16,987 bases of DNA from JAAYCI01 sp047972265 (lineage in GTDB: Bacteria; Bacillota; Clostridia; Oscillospirales; Ruminococcaceae): contig JBKEAM010000087.1 in assembly GCA_047972265.1 (NCBI GenBank), positions 1 through 16,987 on the forward strand, given 5' to 3'. The number at the start of each line of letters is the position of its first letter. The first letter of the stretch is position 1. Shown here piece by piece: positions 1-6,339 of the stretch. The translations under genes were made by a program, and so were the position numbers. The notes under the pieces are model-generated. The model was not told the origin of the DNA. It searched no databases and saw only the letters and a list, made by a program, of their open reading frames with translations.

Positions 1-1
1 G

Positions 2-43
2 GAAGATGCACTGGCAGAATTGGAGGGCAGCACCCATGCATGA
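2..43 (+). CDS. Transketolase, N-terminal (TPP-binding) subunit, last 13 codons only
   Basis: Frame 2 is open from the window edge and ends at TGA 41-43. It reads EDALAELEGSTHA, the kind of acidic/alanine-rich tail that ends the N-terminal subunit of split transketolases. The stop lies 8 nt inside the next gene, whose start codon is at 36, so the two are probably translationally coupled. This fits the rule that the two halves of a split transketolase are encoded side by side in the order N-terminal then C-terminal. The identity is inferred mostly from the neighbour, because only 13 residues are visible. Confidence 0.7.
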   Translation, partial: EDALAELEGSTHA

Positions 44-962
44 AAATAAGGCAATTCGCGCCGCATACGGCGAAACCCTGGTTGAACTGGGGCACAAAAA
101 CGAAAAAGTTGTGGTTTTAGATGCAAACCTTGCACACGCCACCATGACCCTTGGCTTTTCGCAGGCATTTCCCAACCGCTTTTTTAACATGGGCATTGCA
201 GAATCAAACATGGTTTCTGTAGCTGCCGGTCTTTCTACCATGGGCTACGTACCCTTTTGCAGCACCTTTGCTATTTTTGGTGCTGGCCGCGCTTACGAGC
301 AGGTTCGCAACAGCGTTGCCTATCCTCATTTTAATGTAAAACTGGCCATGACCCACGCCGGCATTACCCTTGGCGAAGATGGCGGCAGCCATCAGGCCAT
401 TGAGGATATTGCGCTGATGCGTGTTATCCCCAGCATGACAGTGATTGTACCCTGCGACGCAGAAGAAACGGTACGCGCGGTGCACGCCGCAGCCGAAATG
501 GACGGCCCCGTTTACCTGCGTCTTGCCCGGCCTGAAACCCCTGTATTTACCAAGGGTATGCCCTTTGAAATCGGCAAAACCAACGTAGTGCGCGACGGCA
601 CAGACATTGTGTTGTTTGCCTGCGGCATTATGGTTTCTACAGCATTAGAATGTGCCGCAGCCCTGCAAAACAACGGTGTAAATGCCGCCGTAGTAAATGT
701 GCATACCATTAAACCTATAGACCGCGAAAGCATTTTGCACTGGGCAAACAAATGTAAAAAGGTAGTTACTATTGAAGAACACAGCACCATTGGCGGCCTT
801 GGCGATGCCGTGGCCGACGTATTGATTGGAAATGGCAGCTTCAATTTTTGCAAAATTGGCGTACAAGACCGCTTTGGCCAGTCGGGTAAACCGGCAGACC
901 TTTTGCGCGAATATGGCCTAGACACCACCGGTGTACTGGCCCAAATACACAGCATTTTATAA
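36..962 (+). CDS. Transketolase, C-terminal (pyrimidine-binding plus C-terminal domain) subunit
   Basis: A 308-residue protein forming the second half of a split, thiamine-diphosphate-dependent transketolase, which moves two-carbon ketol units between sugars. Residues 1-170 match the transketolase pyrimidine domain: GIAESN at 53-58 carries the Glu (E56) that activates the cofactor, and EDGGSHQ at 114-120 is the conserved active-site loop. Residues about 180-308 form the C-terminal transketolase domain. I chose ATG 36 over ATG 6 because GGAGGG at 22-27 sits 8 nt before it, and because the upstream subunit occupies the other frame to position 43. The isomerase gene follows after 17 nt. The context (DhuI-like isomerase, KDG kinase, KDPG aldolase) suggests a dedicated catabolic transketolase rather than the housekeeping one. 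The family call is firm; the substrate is inference. Confidence 0.93.
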   Translation: MHENKAIRAAYGETLVELGHKNEKVVVLDANLAHATMTLGFSQAFPNRFFNMGIAESNMVSVAAGLSTMGYVPFCSTFAIFGAGRAYEQVRNSVAYPHFNVKLAMTHAGITLGEDGGSHQAIEDIALMRVIPSMTVIVPCDAEETVRAVHAAAEMDGPVYLRLARPETPVFTKGMPFEIGKTNVVRDGTDIVLFACGIMVSTALECAAALQNNGVNAAVVNVHTIKPIDRESILHWANKCKKVVTIEEHSTIGGLGDAVADVLIGNGSFNFCKIGVQDRFGQSGKPADLLREYGLDTTGVLAQIHSIL

Positions 963-979
963 AAAGGAGCATTTTAGCA

Positions 980-1621
980 ATGAGAATCGCACTGATTAAC
1001 GAAAACAGCCAAGCACCTAAAAACGAACTGATTTGCAGTGTTTTAAAAAAGGTTACCGAGCCTATGGGCCATACGGTAGACAACTACGGCATGTACAGCG
1101 CCGAAGATAAAGAGTGGCTTACTTATGTGCAAAACGGCATTTTGGCTGCTGTTGTTTTAAACAGCGGCGCTGCCGACTATGTAATTACCGGCTGCGGCAC
1201 CGGCGAGGGCGCCATGCTGGCACTTAACAGCTTTCCCGGCGTAATTTGCGGCCATGTTGTAGACCCCAGCGACGGGTACATGTTTGCACAAATTAACGAT
1301 GGCAACGCTATCTCTATGCCTTTTGCCAAAGGATTTGGCTGGGGAGCAGACTGCAACCTGGAATATGTGTTTGAAAAACTGTTTGGCTTTGAAAGCGGCC
1401 AGGGTTACCCGCCCGAAAAACGCGAAGTAGAACGCCAAAACAAAAAGATTTTGGATACAGTACGCGCGCATACCCTTAAAGACATTGTTACCTGCCTTAA
1501 AGGGATAGACCCCGAGCTGGTAAAGGGCGCTTTGGGCGGCAAACATTTTAAAGAACTGTTTTATGCCAACGCCAAAGACCAAGCCGTTATCGATTATGTT
1601 GAGAGCGTAGTGGGCCGGTAA
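980..1621 (+). CDS. dhuI: RpiB/LacAB-fold sugar isomerase, probably DhuI (4-deoxy-L-threo-5-hexosulose-uronate ketol-isomerase)
   Basis: A 213-residue protein of the RpiB/LacA/LacB fold. The hallmark GCGTGEG at 71-77 carries the catalytic-type C72, followed by AMLALNSFPGV, as in this family. Ordinary RpiB is about 150 residues. This one has an extra C-terminal helical part of about 60 residues and an N-terminus beginning MRIALINENSQA. Both features match my recollection of the streptococcal isomerase DhuI, which was long annotated as ribose-5-phosphate isomerase B. DhuI converts the ring-opened unsaturated uronate (DHU) to the 2,5-diketo-3-deoxy acid DK-II during hyaluronan and chondroitin breakdown. 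AAGGAG at 964-969 lies 10 nt before ATG 980. The downstream KDG kinase and KDPG aldolase fit this role. A pentose-phosphate isomerase working with the transketolase is the alternative. Confidence 0.8.
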   Translation: MRIALINENSQAPKNELICSVLKKVTEPMGHTVDNYGMYSAEDKEWLTYVQNGILAAVVLNSGAADYVITGCGTGEGAMLALNSFPGVICGHVVDPSDGYMFAQINDGNAISMPFAKGFGWGADCNLEYVFEKLFGFESGQGYPPEKREVERQNKKILDTVRAHTLKDIVTCLKGIDPELVKGALGGKHFKELFYANAKDQAVIDYVESVVGR

Positions 1622-1635
1622 AAGAATAAAACAAA

Positions 1636-1666
1636 AAAAGAGAATGGCTTTTTGCCATTCTCTTTT
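1636..1666 (+). terminator. Intra-operon hairpin, likely partial terminator or processing site
   Basis: A perfect 13-bp stem: arms at 1636-1648 and 1654-1666, joined by a TTTTT loop. The A-tract, GC-containing core and T-tract have the layout of an intrinsic terminator, though the T-tract is short and pairs with the A-tract. It fills most of the 64-nt gap between the isomerase and the KDG kinase. Read-through would give less kinase/aldolase mRNA than upstream mRNA. The hairpin also contains the earlier in-frame ATG at 1644, arguing against that start. Confidence 0.65.
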
Positions 1667-1685
1667 AAGAAAGTTGGTATATACA

Positions 1686-2633
1686 ATGTCTAAGGGCGTT
1701 ATATTGGTAGGCGAACCAATGGGCCTGTTTATTGCACAAAACGAGGGACCTTTGGATCAGGCCTCTGCTTACTCTATGGCTGTGGCCGGGGCCGAATTTA
1801 ACGTTGCGGTAGGCCTTGCACGGTTACAGCACCATGTTACCTACCTTACAAAACTGGGAGACGACCCGTTTGGCAAACGCATTGCCCGCGTATTAGAGCA
1901 AAACAACATTGGCAACGAGTTTGTAAGCTATTCGGGCACACGCTTTACCGGCTTTATGCTAAAAAGCAAAGTAAGCACAGGTGACCCCGAAATTTTCTAC
2001 TTCCGCAAAAACTCGGCGGCCTCTACCCTTTCGGTTGCAGATGTTGAAGCGTTGGATTTTTCAAACTACAGCTATCTGCATCTTACGGGCATCCTGCCCA
2101 CTCTCACCCCTTCTACCCGAGAAGCTGCCTTTGCTCTGGTAGAAAAGGCTAAAAAAAGCGGCCTCACTGTTTCGTTCGACCCCAACCTTCGCCCCCAATT
2201 GTGGGAAAACCGCGAAACCATGATAGAGGTAATTAACCGGCTTGCCTCAAAGGCCGATATTGCTTTTCCCGGCGTTGCCGAGGGCGAAATTTTGTGCGGC
2301 AGCCGTGATGTGGATGCCATCAGCGATTTTTACCTAAACTTGGGTGCGGGCACTGTTATTACCAAGGTAGGGGCCGATGGCGCCTATGTTGCCACCAAGC
2401 AAAATCGCCAACTTATACCCGGCTTTGTGGTAGAGAAAATAGTGGATACCGTAGGCGCAGGCGACGGATTTGCCGCAGGCGTATTAAGCGCCCTGTTAGA
2501 GGAGCACAGCCTGTCCGAGGCCGTGCAGCGTGGAAACGCCGTAGGAGCCATGCAGCTTATGAGTGCAGGCGATAACGAGGGTCTGCCCAGTCGCGAGCAA
2601 TTGGCCTCTTTTATGAAGGTAGAATCGATATAA
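1686..2633 (+). CDS. kdgK: 2-keto-3-deoxygluconate (KDG) kinase, PfkB/ribokinase family
   Basis: A 315-residue cytoplasmic sugar kinase of the PfkB family. It is expected to phosphorylate 2-keto-3-deoxygluconate with ATP to give KDPG. The N-terminus VILVGEPMGLFI followed by a GAEFNVAVGLARL segment near residue 35 is the usual PfkB substrate-binding start in KDG kinases. DTVGAGDGFAAG at 254-265 is the second PfkB signature, with catalytic base D260. Length is normal for the family. I chose ATG 1686: the earlier ATG 1644 sits inside a hairpin stem, and the family homology begins just after 1686. The ribosome site is weak (AAGAAAG near 1667-1673). The aldolase gene begins 32 nt downstream, so kinase and aldolase act in sequence. 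A different keto-sugar substrate is possible but less likely here. Confidence 0.9.
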   Translation: MSKGVILVGEPMGLFIAQNEGPLDQASAYSMAVAGAEFNVAVGLARLQHHVTYLTKLGDDPFGKRIARVLEQNNIGNEFVSYSGTRFTGFMLKSKVSTGDPEIFYFRKNSAASTLSVADVEALDFSNYSYLHLTGILPTLTPSTREAAFALVEKAKKSGLTVSFDPNLRPQLWENRETMIEVINRLASKADIAFPGVAEGEILCGSRDVDAISDFYLNLGAGTVITKVGADGAYVATKQNRQLIPGFVVEKIVDTVGAGDGFAAGVLSALLEEHSLSEAVQRGNAVGAMQLMSAGDNEGLPSREQLASFMKVESI

Positions 2634-2665
2634 GCGTTGCTGCTTACAAGAAAGGATTTTGAACC

Positions 2666-3628
2666 ATGGGCGAAAGTATAAAAAAAATAAGCGACTTTGG
2701 CATTTTGCCTTTGCTTGTTTTAGATGATGTAAACAAAGCTGTTCCCCTTGCAAAAGCATTGGCAAAGGGGGGCATTCCGGTAGCCGAGGTTACTTTTAGA
2801 ACCGACGCTGCGGTAGATTCTATCCGTGCCATTGCACAGCAGGTACCCGAGGTTGTTGTTGGCGCAGGCACTGTACACACTGTTCAGCAGGCAAAGCAGG
2901 CCGTTGAGGCAGGCGCACAGTTTATTGTTACACCCGGCCTTATCCCAGACGTTATCCGCTGGTGTGTAGAGCAAGGGGTAGAGATTGTTCCCGGTGTGGT
3001 TTCTCCCGCTGATATAGAGGTTGCCATGGGTTTTGGGCTGGAGGTATGCAAGTTTTTCCCGGCCGAGGCATACGGCGGGGTTAAAACTCTTAAAGCATTG
3101 GCAGGCCCCTACGCCTCTATCCGCTTCGTGCCCACCGGCGGCGTTTCTGCCGACAATATGCTGGATTACCTCTCTTTGCCAAACGTAGCAGCGGTAGGCG
3201 GCAGCTTTGTACTGCCGGATGAACTTGTAAACGCCCAAAACTGGGAATCTATCAGCGAATTGTGCCAGTCCATCATACAAAAAATGCTGGGCTTTACACT
3301 GGCGCATGTTGGCATTAACACCAAAGACGCCGATGACGCGCACAATGTTGCACATCGTTTAAGCCAGCTTTTCTTCCAGCCGGTAAAAGAGTTCCCCGGT
3401 GCATACTTTGCAGGCGACCTTGCTGAAGTAATTAAGGGCAAATACCTTGGCGCTATGGGGCATATTGGGGTAAACTCGCGCGATATAGACCGCGCCGTTG
3501 CTTATTTTAACCGCATTGGTGTTCCGTTTGATACCGATAGTGCCGTTTATAACGACAAGGGCAAACTGGCAGCCATTTACTTTAAAGAGGAAATTGGCGG
3601 CTTTGCCGTTCATCTTCGCCGCCAATAA
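2666..3628 (+). CDS. kdgA: KDPG / 4-hydroxy-2-oxoglutarate aldolase fused to a VOC (glyoxalase-like) domain
   Basis: A 320-residue protein with two parts. Residues 1-205 are a class I KDPG aldolase, which splits 2-keto-3-deoxy-6-phosphogluconate into pyruvate and glyceraldehyde 3-phosphate. E41 in the EVTFRT motif and Schiff-base lysine K129 in CKFFPAE are both present, as are VTPG at 88-91 and the PTGGV phosphate-binding loop at 156-160. Residues about 208-320 look like a vicinal-oxygen-chelate domain built from two related halves, beginning HVGINTKDAD at 214 and HIGVNSRDID at 266. Typical stand-alone aldolases stop near residue 205-215. AAAGGA at 2650-2655 precedes ATG 2666. It is the last gene of the operon and is followed by a strong terminator. 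The aldolase call is firm; the role of the tail is unknown. Confidence 0.92.
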   Translation: MGESIKKISDFGILPLLVLDDVNKAVPLAKALAKGGIPVAEVTFRTDAAVDSIRAIAQQVPEVVVGAGTVHTVQQAKQAVEAGAQFIVTPGLIPDVIRWCVEQGVEIVPGVVSPADIEVAMGFGLEVCKFFPAEAYGGVKTLKALAGPYASIRFVPTGGVSADNMLDYLSLPNVAAVGGSFVLPDELVNAQNWESISELCQSIIQKMLGFTLAHVGINTKDADDAHNVAHRLSQLFFQPVKEFPGAYFAGDLAEVIKGKYLGAMGHIGVNSRDIDRAVAYFNRIGVPFDTDSAVYNDKGKLAAIYFKEEIGGFAVHLRRQ

Positions 3629-3666
3629 TTCCATTCTATTGCTTTTTTTACCATTGCTTTATCTAT

Positions 3667-3703
3667 ATACGGGAGCCACTTCTAAAGTGCTCCCGTATTT
3701 TTT
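3667..3703 (+). terminator. Rho-independent terminator of the uronate operon
   Basis: The stem pairs ATACGGGAGC plus ACTT (3667-3681, one bulged C) with AAGTGCTCCCGTAT (3685-3698) around a CTA loop, followed directly by a T run. It lies 38 nt after the aldolase stop codon. Confidence 0.88.
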
Positions 3704-3707
3704 ACAC

Positions 3708-3743
3708 AAAAAAAGGCCCTGCCAAAAGTTTACTGGCAGGGCC
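3708..3743 (-). terminator. Rho-independent terminator of the small lipoprotein gene
   Basis: A 10-bp GC-rich stem (GGCCCTGCCA at 3715-3724 with TGGCAGGGCC at 3734-3743). On the minus strand it is followed by seven T residues (complement of 3708-3714). It lies back to back with the operon terminator and 42 nt after the lipoprotein stop. Confidence 0.88.
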
Positions 3744-3785
3744 TTGCTTATTTAACTAAGCTAAATTTTACCAAAAGGTAAAATC

Positions 3786-4163
3786 TTATTTCTGGCGAGC
3801 AAAAATCATTTTTACGCCACTAAAGTCCATGGTCATTTCTTCGCCATTAACTTCCAGTGTCATCTCTGTGCCGTTTTCGTTCAGAGTAACAACACCGTCT
3901 TTATACTCGTATTTGATAGAGCCGCTGGTAACGCCACCACTGGTAACAGAAACCTTGCCGCCCTTGAACTCAAAAGTAAAGTCCATGATGGAGCCCATGC
4001 CCATCTCGTCCATCTCGTCTACAGAGATGCTCTGGCCCATAGCCTCTACCCCAGTAAGAGTCCATTTGCCTTCAACTTCTTTGCTTCCGCCGCCACATGC
4101 TACCAACAAAAGCAGCATTAAAACGGACAGAGAAACTGCCACTGATTTTACAACATTTTTCAT
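3786..4163 (-). CDS. Small lipoprotein of unknown function, lipocalin-like beta-rich
   Basis: A 125-residue protein with a lipoprotein signal peptide: MKN start, hydrophobic stretch at about 8-21, lipobox LVAC with lipidated Cys at C23, then GGGSK. It should be anchored to the outer face of the membrane. The mature part opens with EGKWTLTGVE and has alternating short strands rich in Gly, Met and Val (VSVTSGG, IKYEYKDGVVTL, MTLEVNG). This resembles the small lipocalin-like domains common in Clostridia lipoproteins of unknown function. I do not recognise a specific family. GAGGAG (complement of 4174-4179) precedes the start. It is a single-gene unit with its own promoter and terminator. No catalytic residues are evident. 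Confidence 0.85.
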   Translation of the reverse strand: MKNVVKSVAVSLSVLMLLLLVACGGGSKEVEGKWTLTGVEAMGQSISVDEMDEMGMGSIMDFTFEFKGGKVSVTSGGVTSGSIKYEYKDGVVTLNENGTEMTLEVNGEEMTMDFSGVKMIFARQK

Positions 4164-4220
4164 TTTGTCTGTTCTCCTCTTAATTTTGATATTTGTACGC
4201 CAAAAAACGTCATAAGTGTA

Positions 4221-4249
4221 ATTTTATCATATCTACGTTAAAAAAACAA
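4221..4249 (-). promoter_or_regulatory. Sigma-A-type promoter of the small lipoprotein gene
   Basis: On the minus strand, -35 TTGTTT (complement of 4244-4249), a 17-nt spacer, and -10 TAAAAT (complement of 4221-4226) preceded by TGA, which makes an extended -10. It sits about 58 nt upstream of the start codon. The -10 matches consensus in 5 of 6 positions, the -35 in only 3. Confidence 0.6.
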
Positions 4250-4388
4250 GAAATAGCGTTTATAAATTAATTTATACAATTCCATCCTCTCTGCGCCAAA
4301 TTTTAAATGAGATTTTGCTTAAAAATCCCATTTTCTTGCTTTTGGTTATTCGCCAATGTCTGCCCGCGCCACTATACAATGCACAAAA

Positions 4389-4424
4389 TAAAAAAGATGC
4401 CACCATCTCTGGCGGCATCTTTTT
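4389..4424 (-). terminator. Terminator downstream of the polyphosphate kinase gene
   Basis: The stem GATGCC/GGCATC (4396-4401 with 4414-4419) is extended by flanking A5/T5 pairs. An inner CC/GG pair closes an ATCTCT loop after one mismatch. On the minus strand a T-rich tail follows, about 45 nt past the stop codon of the PPK2 gene. The A/T flanks would let it work in both directions. Confidence 0.8.
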
Positions 4425-4470
4425 ATATGCATATACACTTTTATTTATCCCTTGCATGGCCGCTGCAAAA

Positions 4471-5958
4471 TTACTTTCCCAGCTTTTGCTGCAAAGCTTC
4501 CTGTATAATTTGCAGGGTGCGTATCCTTCCAAACTGCTTACTTTGGGTTGGCACTATATGCCAGGGGGCGTTTGTGGTACTGGTAAGGCGCAGCATGTCA
4601 TTTACCACTATCTCGTATTCATCCCACTTTTCGCGGTTGCGCCAATCTTCATCGGTAATCTTCCAGTTCTTTTCGGGTGTATTTTGCCTATCCTCAAACC
4701 GCCGCAGTTGCTCGTCCTTATCTATCTGCAACCAAAATTTAAGCACTACCGCTCCCCACTGGGTAAGCTGCTCTTCAAACTCGTTTATTTCTCGGTAGGC
4801 GCGCTGCCACTCGGGCCCTGTGGCAAAGTTTTCCACCCGCTCTACCATCACCCGCCCATACCAAGACCTGTCAAAAATTGTAAAATGCCCATCGTGCTGC
4901 AAGTTTTGCCAAAAGCGCCAGAGGTACTGCCTGTTTTTTTCGGACGGCAGGGGCGAGGCCACCGGCACCACATCATATCCGCGCGGGTCCAGCGCAGACA
5001 CCACCCGGCGTATTGTTCCGCCCTTGCCTGCGGCATCCCAGCCCTCAAAAGCAAGCACCACGGGTATTTTGGCACGGTATACCTCATTGTGCAGTTCTCT
5101 CAAGCTCTCCTGTAATTCCTTTAATTGTATACGGTAGTCTTGCTCTTGCACCTGCTGGCTTAACACAATTTCTTTTAAGGCTGGCATTGCACGCAGGCTA
5201 AACAGGCCGGCCTCCAGCTTTGGTTTTTTAGCCGGGCTTTTTTTGGCCTTTGCCTTATTTGCCAGTGCTGCCTCAAGCCCCGCCACCAGTATTGTAAATA
5301 CCTCCAACTGTACCGCCTTGCGGTATTTTGCATCAATAATGTGCCAAGGCGCCCCCAATGTATTGGTTTCATTCAGCATTGTATCAAACGCTTTTTGCGC
5401 TTTGCCGTAGTTATCGTTCTGCCGCTGGTCACCCTTATCCACCCGCCACGCCGTTGCGTGGCTATCCAGCAGGGCATCCATCCTCTTTTTTTGTTCTTTT
5501 TTATCTATATGTAAAAAGAATTTAAAAATCTGGTAGCCTGCGTCGGCCAATTGCCTCTCATAAATATTTACCGCCTGTATCTTCTCTTCGGCGCTGGTTT
5601 CTTTTTTATCCATTAATGCCGCGTAAATTTCGGGATACCAGCTTCTGTCGTACATCGCAAACAAACCCGCCTGCGGTATACTGTTCCAGTGCCTCCACAA
5701 AAACGGCATCCTCTTTTCTTCTTCCGAGGGCTGTAGGGTACTTTTTGCCGAAAAATTGCGGGGGTCAAGCGTTAAAATAACCTCACGCAAAATCTCGCCT
5801 TTGCCAGAGGCGCTCCACCCCTCAAACAAAACCACAACAGGCACACCGGCCTGCTTTATCTCGTGCTGCAGCACCGAAAGCCTCTCTTTTAATCCGTTCA
5901 GCTTTTCTTTTACTTGCTGCTTATCTGGTTTTTCAAGTTTTTGCAAAGTATCCAGCAT
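4471..5958 (-). CDS. pap: Polyphosphate:AMP phosphotransferase, two-domain PPK2 (class II)
   Basis: A 495-residue cytoplasmic enzyme with two tandem PPK2 domains, the layout of class II PPK2 that uses polyphosphate to turn AMP into ADP. Domain 1 (about 20-230) has Walker A GWSASGKG at 47-54 and a Walker B-like DRSWY near 104. Domain 2 (about 265-495) has the canonical GWDAAGKG at 306-313 and DRSWYG. A Lys/Ala/Pro-rich linker near 232-250 joins them. In domain 1 the usual Asp of GxDAAGKG is Ser and DRSWYG reads DRSWYP, so domain 2 is probably the catalytic one, as in other two-domain members. I chose ATG 5958 over the longer frame because AAGGAG lies about 10 nt upstream, inside the would-be extension. 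It is a single-gene unit. Confidence 0.92.
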   Translation of the reverse strand: MLDTLQKLEKPDKQQVKEKLNGLKERLSVLQHEIKQAGVPVVVLFEGWSASGKGEILREVILTLDPRNFSAKSTLQPSEEEKRMPFLWRHWNSIPQAGLFAMYDRSWYPEIYAALMDKKETSAEEKIQAVNIYERQLADAGYQIFKFFLHIDKKEQKKRMDALLDSHATAWRVDKGDQRQNDNYGKAQKAFDTMLNETNTLGAPWHIIDAKYRKAVQLEVFTILVAGLEAALANKAKAKKSPAKKPKLEAGLFSLRAMPALKEIVLSQQVQEQDYRIQLKELQESLRELHNEVYRAKIPVVLAFEGWDAAGKGGTIRRVVSALDPRGYDVVPVASPLPSEKNRQYLWRFWQNLQHDGHFTIFDRSWYGRVMVERVENFATGPEWQRAYREINEFEEQLTQWGAVVLKFWLQIDKDEQLRRFEDRQNTPEKNWKITDEDWRNREKWDEYEIVVNDMLRLTSTTNAPWHIVPTQSKQFGRIRTLQIIQEALQQKLGK

Positions 5959-6339
5959 ACAATAATCTCCTTCCGGCATTATCATTGTTTTTACTCATAT
6001 TTGTTTTACACTTATCTTTGCTAAACCGTTATATATGTTTGCTTTATTGTACCATATCCTTATCATATGCATACTATTTTTTTGTATCCGGCCTGCTTTG
6101 CCCTTTTTGTTTTTTCAATACTTATTTTCTTTTTCTCAATTATTTTAAAAAAATAGCTTATCTATGTTTATTCGTCTTCACATCTATTGTAAAATTTAAA
6201 AAATGTACTCCATTTATAAATAATGCGGGGGTTTTTTGTTTTTGGCTCGTCTTATATTATAGAGGCATAATTTTGCCCCTCTTTTTATCTCCCGCAAAGC
6301 TGCTTGTGTATTATATGCCTGCAAGGAGGACTGCCCACA
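5959..6339. other. AT-rich divergent spacer between pap and dgt
   Basis: About 380 nt, very rich in A/T with long T runs, holding no convincing gene. It must carry the 5' ends of two divergent transcripts. On the minus strand TGGTACAAT (complement of 6046-6054) is an extended -10 candidate for pap, but no -35 stands out. On the plus strand TATTAT at 6255-6260 is a possible -10 for dgt, also without a clear -35. A small imperfect hairpin (AGAGGCA at 6261-6267 with TGCC-CCTCT at 6274-6281, then TTTTT) follows it in the dgt leader. Confidence 0.5.

Noticed and set aside
512..955. 147-codon open frame on the minus strand opposite the transketolase subunit
   Set aside because: It is the antisense shadow of a well-recognised gene; its product has no recognisable motif and no ribosome site.
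1644..1685. N-terminal extension of the KDG kinase from ATG 1644
   Set aside because: The ATG lies in the stem of a perfect hairpin, there is no ribosome site before it, and PfkB similarity begins only after 1686.
2720..3355. 211-codon minus-strand frame opposite the aldolase
   Set aside because: Antisense shadow of a firmly identified coding region, with a Cys/Asn/Tyr-rich composition unlike real proteins here.
3629..4470. Possible mobile-element remnant, given several inverted repeats in short spacers
   Set aside because: Each inverted repeat is a terminator next to a gene end with a T tail; there is no transposase, target-site duplication or shared sequence among them.
4315..5115. 266-codon plus-strand frame opposite the PPK2 gene
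   Set aside because: It overlaps the terminator hairpin and the PPK2 domain 2 coding strand; the apparent hydrophobic stretches come from the complement of charged codons.
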